From the NCBI RefSeq assembly GCF_048381675.1, contig NZ_JBLWIS010000010.1, positions 42,342 to 106,341 of the forward strand: a stretch of 64,000 bases of DNA, in the 5' to 3' direction. A model generated the notes under the pieces. The model worked only from the letters and a program-made list of their open reading frames with translations. It had not been told where the DNA came from and did no database searches. Positions 19,246-28,230 of this stretch are shown here, in pieces. Position numbers and translations under genes: made by a program. This stretch comes from Advenella sp048381675. Lineage in GTDB: Bacteria; Pseudomonadota; Gammaproteobacteria; Burkholderiales; Burkholderiaceae_B. Numbering within the stretch: position 1 is the first letter of the stretch; every line of letters begins with the position of its first letter.

Positions 19246-19547
19246 GATAGTTATTCCTAAATAAAAAATTGAAGGGCAGGCTTGTGCCGTGCCCGGTACG
19301 CCCAATTTCCGGTTGTATTCACCGGATGCTGCCAGGCCGTTATTGTAAACAAGTAAAACCTTACTTTTCAGCCGTACAGTTCTGGGTTAGCCGATAATGT
19401 TAACACTATGTTTTTATTTTTTCAATAAAAACAATGAAATAGAATTGAATTTTATGAAAAACCGCCCATACAAGCCTTGCTTATTGTTGTATTTTGTATG
19501 GGCAGCTTCTTTTCTTAAGCTACAGCGGCATTTTGCCTTTAGCCAGA

Positions 19548-20651
19548 TTAAGCTTTACGGCTTTGTGCAATCGCATAAGCCAGGTAACGGGTATAAGAGC
19601 CTTCTACCAGGTTAAACCAGGGGGCCAGGTCATCACGGAAAGCCATATAGTCATCATGGATTTTCTTGAACATTGGGTCTTTGTCAGAAAACTCTTTGTA
19701 CAACTGGACCGATGCCTTGAAGCCAGCGTCAAGCACGTCTTTGGGGAACTCTTTAAGAACGGCACCACCGGCAATCAGGCGACGCAGCGCACCAGCGTTA
19801 TGGGCATCATAAACCGCTGTCATGTTGGCCGTCGCGTACATGCATGCCGCTTCAACAATTGCTTGGTAATTCTTGGGCAGTTTTTCAAACTCGCCTTTGT
19901 TCATATAAGCGGACACTTGCGGGCCACCTTCCCAGAAACCTGGGTAATAGTAGTATTTAGCCACTTTATTGAAGCCAAGTTTCTCGTCATCATAAGGACC
20001 CACGAACTCAACTGCGTCAAGCGTACCCTTTTCCAGAGAAGGATAAATATCACCGCCGGCAATTTGCTGGGGAATCACACCCAGGCGTGCCAACACTTCT
20101 CCGGCAAAACCGGACGTACGCATTTTCAGGCCTTTCAGGTCTTCAAGGGAGTTGATTTCCTTGCGATACCAGCCACCCATTTGTACGCCTGTGTTGCCAA
20201 GCGGGAAGTTGACGATATTGACGGGCGCGAACAATTCACGCAGCAAAGTCTTGCCGTTGCCTTCAAGAATCCAGGCCATCATCTGGCGGGCGGTCAAGCC
20301 AAAAGGCACGGCGGTATCAAAGCAGTAAGCAGGGCTCTTGCCAAAATAGTAGTAGCCGCAAGTATGACCCGCCTGAACGGTACCGTTGGACACGGCATCC
20401 ATGACTTGCAGGGCAGGCACAATTTCACCGGCCGGGAAAACATCAATTACAAATTGGCCATTGGTGGCTTCATTGACATATTTGACGAATTTTTCAGAGG
20501 TACCAAACAGTGCAGGCAAGCTACGTGGAAAACTGGAAGCCATACGCCATTTAATGCTGGGATTTTCCTGGGCCAGTGCCGGTGCACCAACTGCAGCGGT
20601 ACCCGCCACCATGCCCATACCGGCTTTTTTAAGAAACGAACGACGTTGCAT
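19548..20651 (-). CDS. TRAP-type periplasmic substrate-binding protein (DctP/TakP family)
   Basis: Extracytoplasmic solute receptor for a tripartite (TRAP) transporter, probably for a carboxylate or keto acid. It begins with a Tat-type signal (MQRRSFLKKAG) and a cleavage site near ALAQ. The DctP fold is recognisable from RTSGFAGEVLARLGV and GTLDAVEFVGPYDDEKLG. At 367 residues it is full length. No membrane subunits (dctQ, dctM) lie nearby in this window, so its partners must be elsewhere. Confidence 0.9.
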   Translation of the reverse strand: MQRRSFLKKAGMGMVAGTAAVGAPALAQENPSIKWRMASSFPRSLPALFGTSEKFVKYVNEATNGQFVIDVFPAGEIVPALQVMDAVSNGTVQAGHTCGYYYFGKSPAYCFDTAVPFGLTARQMMAWILEGNGKTLLRELFAPVNIVNFPLGNTGVQMGGWYRKEINSLEDLKGLKMRTSGFAGEVLARLGVIPQQIAGGDIYPSLEKGTLDAVEFVGPYDDEKLGFNKVAKYYYYPGFWEGGPQVSAYMNKGEFEKLPKNYQAIVEAACMYATANMTAVYDAHNAGALRRLIAGGAVLKEFPKDVLDAGFKASVQLYKEFSDKDPMFKKIHDDYMAFRDDLAPWFNLVEGSYTRYLAYAIAQSRKA

Positions 20652-20780
20652 ATTTTATTTCTCCAAACGTTTTAAACGTTAAAAATTTTATACGATAAAT
20701 AGTAACCTGCCGCCCTGGCTTGGGACGGCAAGCAGAATTAGTGGTTTTCCCTAAAACCGGGCATAACCGCTGCCTACCGC

Positions 20781-22121
20781 TTAACTACCCGCAACCGCCA
20801 TGCTTTCAATCAGGATAGAACCTGATGTTTTGGCGCCTCGCGTAATCACATCGTTACCAACAGCCACCATTTGCATGAACATGTCTTTCAGATTTCCGGC
20901 AATCGTAATTTCCTGCACGGCATGCTGGATTTGCCCGTTTTCCACCCAATAGCCAAACGCACCACGGGAATAGTCTCCGGTTACATAATTGACACCCTGG
21001 CCAATCAACTCGGTAACCAACAGGCCGGTACCCATTTTCTTCAGCATGGCCTCAAAATTATCACCGGATTCGGTAAGCGTGGACGTTAGCAGCAAGTTAT
21101 GCGAGCCACCTGCATTGCCCGTACTTTGCATGTCCAGTTTGCGAGCGGTATAGCTTGACAACAAATAACCCTGCAAAATCCCGTCTTGCACCAGATCGCG
21201 GGCATGGGTTTGGACGCCTTCATCGTCGAAGGCGGAACTGCCCATGGCGCCCGGAATGTAGGGATCTTCGTGAATCTGAACATGACCCGCCATGACCTGC
21301 TGGCCCAGGGAGTCCAGCAGGAAGCTTGATTTACGGTACAGCGCGCCACCACTAATGGCCTGGGTTAACGCCCCAATCAAGCCCAGGGCCAGTGGCGCCT
21401 CGAACAGAACGGGATATTTTCCAGTTGGAATTTTACGGGCGGATAAACGGGACAAGGCACGCTGGGCCGCATACACACCCACATCATGCCCCTTGGCAAG
21501 CCTTTCTGGATAGCGATCTGAGGTATACCAGTAATCCCTTTGCATGCGATCACCCTTGCCAGCAATGGCTGCCACAGAAAGGCCATGGCGCGAATAAGGG
21601 TAGCCCCCCATGAATCCCAGCGAATTGGCAAACACGAAACGCCCTTCACTGATATCAATGGAAGCACCTTCGGAATTGGTGATTTCCTTGCTATACCCCA
21701 AGGCGCCCTGCTCGGCCTCGATGGCCAGCTTAACGGCTTCATCAGCGGAAATATCCCAGCTTTTATGCAAGGCCAGGTCTGGCAAATGGGTAGCCAGCAA
21801 TTCGGGCTCGGGCAAACCTGCTGCCGGATCGGCCGCAGTATATTTGGCAATATTCCAGGCTGCCTCTACCGTTTCGGCAATCGCTTTGCCTGACAAATCC
21901 GAGGTGGAGGCAGAGCCCCTGCTTTGTCCTGCGTAAACAGTCACCCCCAGGGAACGGTCATTGGTTTGCTCTACCGTTTCAACACTGCCCTTGCGAACAG
22001 ATACGGCAAGCCCACTAGACTCGGAGACCTCGGCTGCGGCACTGCTTGCTCCCAGCTTGCCGGCATGTTTCAGCGCCAGCTGAACCAGTTCTTCAAAATT
22101 AGACTGACTATTAGGATTCAT
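20781..22121 (-). CDS. pmbA: Metalloprotease-related protein PmbA/TldE
   Basis: Subunit of the TldD/TldE protease, which in E. coli matures microcin B17 and degrades CcdA. The 446-residue product matches PmbA in length; its C-terminal part contains GNAGGSHN and NYVTGDYSRGAFGYWVENG. The gene is transcribed divergently from yjgA, as in many proteobacteria. TldD must be elsewhere. Confidence 0.94.
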   Translation of the reverse strand: MNPNSQSNFEELVQLALKHAGKLGASSAAAEVSESSGLAVSVRKGSVETVEQTNDRSLGVTVYAGQSRGSASTSDLSGKAIAETVEAAWNIAKYTAADPAAGLPEPELLATHLPDLALHKSWDISADEAVKLAIEAEQGALGYSKEITNSEGASIDISEGRFVFANSLGFMGGYPYSRHGLSVAAIAGKGDRMQRDYWYTSDRYPERLAKGHDVGVYAAQRALSRLSARKIPTGKYPVLFEAPLALGLIGALTQAISGGALYRKSSFLLDSLGQQVMAGHVQIHEDPYIPGAMGSSAFDDEGVQTHARDLVQDGILQGYLLSSYTARKLDMQSTGNAGGSHNLLLTSTLTESGDNFEAMLKKMGTGLLVTELIGQGVNYVTGDYSRGAFGYWVENGQIQHAVQEITIAGNLKDMFMQMVAVGNDVITRGAKTSGSILIESMAVAGS

Positions 22122-22214
22122 AGATAAAAATATAAGTAGTTGTTCTGTTCATTATGACTGTAATCGCATACACGGTTATGATATCCAAATATCAACCATT
22201 TTTCGATTTTATTT

Positions 22215-22760
22215 ATGCATACCGACCAAACAGATCAGGACGACAACGATTTTTACGACCGGCCCAGCAAATCCCAAATAAAAAGAGAGCTGCATGCCAT
22301 TCTGGATCTGGGCAAACAAGTCATAGACTTGCCTTATGACAAAGTCAAGCAATTACCCCTTGACGAAAAACTGCTAGATGCCATTAAAACCGCCCAAAAA
22401 ATTAGCGGCCGGGAAGGCAAGCGCCGCCAAATTCATTATGTCGGCAAATTAATGCGCAATGCGGATACCGATGCCATTCGCGAGCAACTGGACGTCTGGG
22501 AAAACGGCTCAAAAGCCATCACTGCCCATATGCACCGGCTGGAAACCCTGCGTGACCGCCTGCTTGCCAATGATGAAGAATTAACGGTCCTGCTTTCCGA
22601 ATATCCCCAGGTGGATATCCAGCAGCTCAGGGCGCTTATTCGTGCAGCCCGCAAAGAGCAGGCTGCCAACAATACCCTGGCAGAAACCCAGGAACCACAA
22701 AAAAAACATTATCGTGCCCTGTTTCAGGCGCTCAAGTCTATTTTAACAACCGGGGAATAA
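22215..22760 (+). CDS. darP: Ribosome-associated protein YjgA (DarP, DUF615)
   Basis: Small basic helical protein that assists 50S subunit assembly in E. coli. The product (181 residues) has the family pattern SKSQIKRE, LPLDEKLLDAI and GKRRQIHYVGKLMR. It is opposite pmbA and 6 bp upstream of an esterase gene, with which it is probably co-transcribed. Confidence 0.92.
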   Translation: MHTDQTDQDDNDFYDRPSKSQIKRELHAILDLGKQVIDLPYDKVKQLPLDEKLLDAIKTAQKISGREGKRRQIHYVGKLMRNADTDAIREQLDVWENGSKAITAHMHRLETLRDRLLANDEELTVLLSEYPQVDIQQLRALIRAARKEQAANNTLAETQEPQKKHYRALFQALKSILTTGE

Positions 22761-22766
22761 ACCAAC

Positions 22767-23447
22767 ATGTCAGATCAAGTACTGCTCGATTGCCTTGAAA
22801 TCAATACGGGCAATCACATCACGCACGCGATTATCTGGATGCATGGCCTGGGTGCCGATGCCAACGATTTCGTCCCGGTCGTTCCCGAGCTTAGGCTGCC
22901 CAAACCTTCCAGCATTCGTTTTGTTTTCCCCAATGCCCCTGTTCGCCCGGTTACCCTGAACAATGGCATTGCCATGCCTGCATGGTTTGATATTATTTCC
23001 CTGGATCGTATTAACGGCCCGGAAGACGAACCCGGTCTTAGGGAAGCGCAACTGGCGATTGAAGCCCTGATTGCCCGTGAAAATGAACGCGGCATCCCTA
23101 CCGAAAACATTTTCCTGGCCGGCTTCTCGCAAGGCAGCGCCATGGCCCTGTTAACCGGCCTGCGCCACCCCAAAAAACTGGCGGGCCTGATCTGCCTGTC
23201 AGGTTTTCTGCCCCTGGCAGCCAAAACTGAGGCGGAACGCAGCCAGGCAAATATTGATATTCCGATTTTCATGGCACACGGCACCCAAGACCCGGTCGTT
23301 GTCCCCGAGCGTGCACTAAAAAGCAAGGCAAAGCTGGAAGAACTGGGCTACCGGAACCTCCAATGGTGTACCTACCCCATGCAGCATTCGGTTTGCCTTG
23401 AAGAAATACGGGATATCTCCGCCTTCATCCAGAACCATATGGCCTGA
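22767..23447 (+). CDS. Carboxylesterase/acyl-protein thioesterase-like alpha/beta hydrolase
   Basis: Serine hydrolase of the phospholipase/carboxylesterase family (226 residues). Visible features are WMHGLGADANDF (oxyanion region), the nucleophile elbow GFSQGSAMAL, then the Asp in GTQDPVV and the His in MQHSV. No signal peptide, so it is cytoplasmic. The stop codon directly abuts the stop codon of the opposite-strand acetyltransferase gene, with no base between them. Confidence 0.9.
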   Translation: MSDQVLLDCLEINTGNHITHAIIWMHGLGADANDFVPVVPELRLPKPSSIRFVFPNAPVRPVTLNNGIAMPAWFDIISLDRINGPEDEPGLREAQLAIEALIARENERGIPTENIFLAGFSQGSAMALLTGLRHPKKLAGLICLSGFLPLAAKTEAERSQANIDIPIFMAHGTQDPVVVPERALKSKAKLEELGYRNLQWCTYPMQHSVCLEEIRDISAFIQNHMA

Positions 23448-25913
23448 TCAGTCTTCCTGATTTAACGCCATCCAGACCCTTCGCATTGAAGGGTCTTCTT
23501 CATCGGGATCATTTTGCAAGCCCAGGCTGGTCATTAAATGCAGCATCGGCTTGTTGTTGGCCAGCACTACACCCTCTATGTAAGCCAGGTCCTGTTTGCG
23601 GGCAGCCTGGATCAGCTTGCTCATGAGTGTCCTGCCCAAGCCGCGCTTTTGCCAACCATCACCAATCACCAGGGCATACTCGGCCCCCACGCCATCGGCA
23701 TTGCGCAGATAGTGCGCCAGACCAATAATTTCTTCCCGTGGCAAGCCACGGTTGGCCTCGTTAGGCACCTGAATGGTAGCCACCAGCGCCAGTTCACGAT
23801 GATAGTCTACATAGGTATAACGGCTTAACATTTTAGGCGTCAATTCACGCATCATCGACACAAAACGCATGTAGCGCGACTTCTCGGACAAGCCGCGGAT
23901 AAAGGCTTGCAAGGCTTCGGCATCTTCTGGGCGGATCGGTCTCAACACCCATTCCAGGTCATCATCAAAACGCCTGTTTTCAATCAGGTAATGCGGGTAC
24001 GGAAAGATCGCCATATGATCATAGCCGGACTCCCGTGGCGAAACACCCGCTGCCTCTTCATCAAGCACGATCCTGACATCCCTTGCATGGACTTCACGGT
24101 AACCCAGGATGATCGGATTGATTTCCAGCGTTTGAATACAGGGAAATTCGCTAACCAGATCAGCAACCGATTCCAGGATACGCTGCAGTTTCACGAATAT
24201 GTGCGGCTCTACGTAGGTTTCCAGTTCCTGGCGCCATACCCGGCTGCGCTTGATGAGCTGGCCTGCCAGATAAGCATTCAGGGGCGGCAAATCAAGCCCC
24301 TTGTCGCGAGATGAAAACACCACCTTGTGCCCGCCCTCGCCAAAACGTATCCATGGCCCGAAAATGGGATCCCGCTGGACCTGAATCATCACCGCAGGCA
24401 CCCCGTCTTCAACAGAAAACTGCTCATCCTGCTCGTCTTCATCCCAGGATATCCCGGCATTAAAGCAGTCCAGCAAGCGCATGGCTTCCGGTGGCTCAAG
24501 CGTGGTTTGGTTTTCCTTAAGGGCAGTATCCAGCAAGGCGCGGGCAGCCGTAATGTCGGCAGGCCGGGAATCAGGCTGCGGAATCCTGAGCTGGTGCAAC
24601 AGTTGCTGGTTATAGAAATAATCACATAACGACATCATGGCCCCAAGCGCCGTTTCCGGTGTCCTGAAAGCGGGCATGCCGGCACGGTTAAGGAGCCGTC
24701 GAAACGGCCGCATAGTGGCCTCACCTAGGATGCTGGTCACAATGGGCTTGAGCGCCTTGCGGGCATAAGCCGCCAGCTGCTCCACCAGCTTCTGCATGTC
24801 CACCAGCTCATCGGGGGCCAGCATGACCATGACCGCATCAACACCAGCGTCATCCACCAGCACTTTCAGGCTGTCAATAAGCTGCTCACCGGTAAGGGGC
24901 GCATAACTGATGGCCGGATTGCCGACAATGGCGCCATTTCCCAAAATATGTCGCAAGTCACGCACAGTGGTTGATGATAAGGATGCCTTGGACAAGGCGC
25001 TGCTGGCACCCATTGCATCAAAGGTCAAGGACGTTGAACCACGGCTATTGCCAAAAACCACGATTCGCCCGCCTTTGGGACGACGGGCATAAGACAGCGC
25101 TTTCAGGGCGGCAAACAACTCGACAAAATAACCCACCCGAACTGCACCGGCGCGTCGGATGGCCGCATCGAAGACGGCGTCATTTCCCTTGAGCTCGGGA
25201 CTTGCACGTCCAGCGCGTAAAACCAGCACCGGCTTAACGCTGGAGGCCATGCGAATGGCACTAACCAGTTCGCGTCCGGAACCGAGCTTGTCCATATACA
25301 GGGCAATACTGTCGGTACGGGTATCGGTGGCCAGGTACTCGATAATTTCAGGCAGGTCGACATCAATGACCTCGCCTAGCGAAATGGCTGCAGACAACCC
25401 CAGGTCTACATCATTGGCCCAATCCATGACCGACATCAGCAGCAACCTAGATTGTGAGACAACGGCCACCCGGCCCTGATGCGAAAGGATTGGATGCTTG
25501 CTAAGGTTCAAATTCAGGTGGGGACGCTGGATCCCGAACGCACGGGGCCCCAGCAACAGGCAATCATGACGCCTGGCCCAGTCCAGCACGAACTGGCGAA
25601 TCTCAAGGGGGTCATCATCAACAATCATGGTCGGCAGCAGAATCATGGCGCGCGCTGGCCTGCGCTCCAGGAATGACAAAACCATTTGCAGGCTGTCAGG
25701 CTGCACGCACAACACAGCCAGATCTTTTCTTTCTTCACTTTCAATCTGCTCTTTATCTGCCAGCTGTGCAAATGACTCTGGCGAATCAAATCGCATCAGG
25801 GTGGTGTTGCGCACCAGGTAGGCCGGCACCGATTCGCAGACCGGCAAAGAGACATCTGAAATCACTATTAACGATCTTGGCTCAAAGATGGAGGCGAGGC
25901 GATGACGCAGCAT
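23448..25913 (-). CDS. Pat/YfiQ-type protein lysine acetyltransferase (acyl-CoA synthetase-like + GNAT)
   Basis: Large protein (821 residues from the ATG at 25913; a GTG at 25925 is possible but lacks a ribosome site). The N-terminal two thirds resemble NDP-forming acyl-CoA synthetase: a CoA-binding Rossmann region, succinyl-CoA-ligase-like segments (VAVVSQS, VVFGNSRG) and an ATP-grasp remnant. The C-terminal ~165 residues are a GNAT acetyltransferase with the acetyl-CoA motif GWQKRGLGRTLM. This matches Pat enzymes that acetylate and inactivate acetyl-CoA synthetase. The real targets here are unknown. Confidence 0.87.
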   Translation of the reverse strand: MLRHRLASIFEPRSLIVISDVSLPVCESVPAYLVRNTTLMRFDSPESFAQLADKEQIESEERKDLAVLCVQPDSLQMVLSFLERRPARAMILLPTMIVDDDPLEIRQFVLDWARRHDCLLLGPRAFGIQRPHLNLNLSKHPILSHQGRVAVVSQSRLLLMSVMDWANDVDLGLSAAISLGEVIDVDLPEIIEYLATDTRTDSIALYMDKLGSGRELVSAIRMASSVKPVLVLRAGRASPELKGNDAVFDAAIRRAGAVRVGYFVELFAALKALSYARRPKGGRIVVFGNSRGSTSLTFDAMGASSALSKASLSSTTVRDLRHILGNGAIVGNPAISYAPLTGEQLIDSLKVLVDDAGVDAVMVMLAPDELVDMQKLVEQLAAYARKALKPIVTSILGEATMRPFRRLLNRAGMPAFRTPETALGAMMSLCDYFYNQQLLHQLRIPQPDSRPADITAARALLDTALKENQTTLEPPEAMRLLDCFNAGISWDEDEQDEQFSVEDGVPAVMIQVQRDPIFGPWIRFGEGGHKVVFSSRDKGLDLPPLNAYLAGQLIKRSRVWRQELETYVEPHIFVKLQRILESVADLVSEFPCIQTLEINPIILGYREVHARDVRIVLDEEAAGVSPRESGYDHMAIFPYPHYLIENRRFDDDLEWVLRPIRPEDAEALQAFIRGLSEKSRYMRFVSMMRELTPKMLSRYTYVDYHRELALVATIQVPNEANRGLPREEIIGLAHYLRNADGVGAEYALVIGDGWQKRGLGRTLMSKLIQAARKQDLAYIEGVVLANNKPMLHLMTSLGLQNDPDEEDPSMRRVWMALNQED

Positions 25914-26024
25914 ATGTCCACTCACAAAAATGTTAAGTTAAAATGAAGTTTTTCTGAAGCCTGCAAAGTCATTGTAAACTGTCTTGCCTCTTCTTTTACT
26001 ATTACTTAACTGTTTTAACTATCC

Positions 26025-27428
26025 ATGACCTCTTCCTCTGTTAGAACCCGTTTTGCCCCATCCCCTACCGGCTATCTCCATTTGGGTGGCGCACGGACGG
26101 CACTTTTCTCGTGGGCTTTTGCCCGTCATCACAAAGGCACTTTTGTGTTGCGTATCGAAGATACCGACCTTGAACGCTCCACCCCGGAAGCGGTACAGGC
26201 CATTCTTGACGGTATGCAATGGCTGTCGCTGGAAGCCGACGAAGGTCCTTTCTATCAGATGCAACGCGCCGAGCGCCACAAAGAGGTCATCGCCAAAATG
26301 CTGGCTGATGGCACTGCCTACCATTGCTACAGCACGCCTGAAGAAGTTGAGCAAATGCGTGAAAGTGCCAAGGCCAAGGGCCTGAAGCCCAAATACGACG
26401 GCACCTGGCGCCCTGAACCTGGCAAAACCTTGCCGCCGGTTCCCGAAGGCCGCAAACCGGTTGTGCGTTTCAAAAACCCTACCGAAGGCGCCGTTTCCTG
26501 GGATGACATGCTCAAGGGCACCATCACCATTGAAAACGCCGAGCTTGACGACCTGATCATTGCCCGCCCCGACGGCACGCCCACCTACAATTTCTGCGTG
26601 GTGGTTGATGACTGGGACATGCGCATCAGCCACGTCATTCGTGGTGATGACCATATCAACAACACACCGCGCCAGATCAATATCCTGAAAGCCCTGGGCG
26701 CTCCCATTCCCGAGTACGGACACGTCCCCATGATTCTGGGCCCCGATGGCCAGAAACTGTCAAAACGCCATGGCGCAGTCAGCATCATGGACTATGACAA
26801 GCAGGGTTACCTGCCCGAAGCCATGATCAACTATCTGGCCCGCCTGGGCTGGAGCCACGGTGATGATGAAATTTTCTCGCGTGAACAACTGGTTGAATGG
26901 TTTGATACCCGCAACCTATCCAAGTCCGCCGCCCAATGGGACCCTAAAAAACTCAACTGGGTCAATGCGCATTACATCAAGGCACTGGGCGACAGCGAAC
27001 TGCTAGAGCACGTCTTGCCGCGTATTCATGCCCGCGGCGGCCAAACACAAAACCTGGACATGACAGCCGTCCTGAACCTGTTCAAGGATCGTGCCGAAAC
27101 ACTTGAGCAACTGGCTGACAGCGCCATGCTGTTCTGCGCCCCCTTCCAGCCCGCTTCCGAAGAACTGCAAACCCAGTTCATGACTGAAGATGCCAAACGC
27201 ATTTTGGCCGACTTTGCCCAAAATGCAGGCAAGCTGGAAAGCTGGACAACCGAAGCCCTGGATGCCCTGATCAAGGAAACCTTAAACACGCATGGCATCA
27301 AAATGCCTATGCTGGGCATCCCCCTGCGCCTAGCCGTAACCGGCCAGAAACAAACGCCATCAATTGGCGCCGTACTGGCCATCATTGGCAAGAGCACCGT
27401 TCTTGAACGCCTGCAAAACGCCATATAG
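26025..27428 (+). CDS. gltX: Glutamyl-tRNA synthetase
   Basis: Charges tRNA-Glu. The class I signatures are TRFAPSPTGYLHLGGART (HIGH-like HLGG) and KLSKRHGA (KMSKS-like). At 467 residues it is full length. It is transcribed away from the acetyltransferase gene and ends at an unusually long nested terminator. Confidence 0.97.
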   Translation: MTSSSVRTRFAPSPTGYLHLGGARTALFSWAFARHHKGTFVLRIEDTDLERSTPEAVQAILDGMQWLSLEADEGPFYQMQRAERHKEVIAKMLADGTAYHCYSTPEEVEQMRESAKAKGLKPKYDGTWRPEPGKTLPPVPEGRKPVVRFKNPTEGAVSWDDMLKGTITIENAELDDLIIARPDGTPTYNFCVVVDDWDMRISHVIRGDDHINNTPRQINILKALGAPIPEYGHVPMILGPDGQKLSKRHGAVSIMDYDKQGYLPEAMINYLARLGWSHGDDEIFSREQLVEWFDTRNLSKSAAQWDPKKLNWVNAHYIKALGDSELLEHVLPRIHARGGQTQNLDMTAVLNLFKDRAETLEQLADSAMLFCAPFQPASEELQTQFMTEDAKRILADFAQNAGKLESWTTEALDALIKETLNTHGIKMPMLGIPLRLAVTGQKQTPSIGAVLAIIGKSTVLERLQNAI

Positions 27429-27452
27429 CGTTCTCACAGGCCAATAGCCGGT

Positions 27453-27519
27453 AAAAAAACCGCATTCACCCAAAGTCACAGAACCCTCTGTGCACGACTT
27501 TGGGCAACGCGGTTTTTTT
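27453..27519. terminator. Long nested-hairpin terminator after gltX
   Basis: Three concentric stems share one axis: AAAAAAACCGC with GCGGTTTTTTT (27453-27463 / 27509-27519), CCCAAAGTC with GACTTTGGG (27469-27477 / 27496-27504), and CACAG with CTGTG near the tip. The final T-run makes it a rho-independent terminator. Confidence 0.92.
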
Positions 27520-28032
27520 ATACATCCAGTCAAATGCCAAACCGGTTTTGTTGGTTTTTCGCCAATCGTTTTTTTATGCTTCAAACAAAAGGCAGAATTT
27601 TTTTCTTCCCCAAAACGAAAAAAACAGGACGCCTGATACCCACCAAAACCTTTCGGCAACCAGCGGCCGGGCCAATGACATTTGGCACTTGCGGAACGAT
27701 GTTTGCGCATTGCAAAAAACCACAAAAAAACCTTCAAGCAAGCCATAAGCCTTTATTTTCAATGCTTTCACAAAAGCACCGGTTTGCAGGGCAAGCGTTA
27801 TGCCATAAAAAAAACCGGTTTTTCACGCTTGATTCATTTGGCCAAAACAAGGCTTGCCATTTTTTTACGCCCACCACCAAGACAGTCAATCCTGTTTTTC
27901 TGCCTTTTAAAATTGTTTTTGACGATTTGATTAACCGCTAAGGTCTTAATATTGATAACAATTATTTCATTTCCTTTGGTCATTATTTCAAAAGTATTTC
28001 GTGCGTTAAATGGCGTAATGAGTTACCCTTGC
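27520..28032. other. A/T-tract-rich intergenic stretch without a convincing gene
   Basis: No convincing coding region is seen. Many A or T runs of five or more occur (for example near 27571, 27599, 27617, 27717, 27804, 27859). AACCGGTTTT-type palindromes recur near 27541 and 27808. Several small open frames overlap in different frames and read as low-complexity Phe/Lys peptides. It could be curved or protein-bound DNA, or hold an untranslated RNA. Confidence 0.5.
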
Positions 28033-28070
28033 GGTTATAACGGTAAATAAAATAATTTGTCGTTATAACC
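28033..28070. promoter_or_regulatory. Inverted repeat upstream of the H1-like gene
   Basis: GGTTATAACG (28033-28042) and CGTTATAACC (28061-28070) are perfect 10-bp inverted copies, 18 bp apart. GTTATAAC is itself self-complementary, so two palindromic sites are present about 28 bp centre to centre. This suggests paired binding of a dimeric regulator. Confidence 0.5.
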
Positions 28071-28111
28071 ATTTGAAATGTTCCGCACTGAATGCGGGGA
28101 ATATATCAAAT
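28071..28111. promoter_or_regulatory. Imperfect long hairpin in the H1-like gene leader
   Basis: ATTTGAAATGTTCCGCA (28071-28087) and TGCGGGGAATATATCAAAT (28093-28111) pair almost fully around a 5-nt loop. It could be a terminator or attenuator, or a structured leader, if transcription begins upstream. Confidence 0.4.
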
Positions 28112-28171
28112 GGTGCTACAAAGGAAGTAGAGTTATCCGTTGCCGGATTTATACTTTGACCTTGAAATTAT

Positions 28172-28183
28172 ATCTGTACAGAT
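28172..28183. promoter_or_regulatory. Perfect palindrome just upstream of the H1-like gene
   Basis: ATCTGTACAGAT is a perfect 12-bp palindrome about 48 bp before the start codon, a plausible operator. It is not a LexA box because CTGT and ACAG are adjacent rather than spaced by eight bases. Confidence 0.35.
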
Positions 28184-28230
28184 GTATTTAATTTTTTTCA
28201 TATCCGGACCCTTTTCCAAGGAGTATTGCC

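Noticed and set aside
19494..20675. 393-residue plus-strand open frame
   Set aside because: It lies antisense to the recognised TRAP binding protein gene and has no family features.
27500..27941. Several overlapping small open frames on both strands after gltX
   Set aside because: They overlap each other in different frames, are rich in Phe/Lys from A/T runs, lack ribosome sites and cover the terminator.
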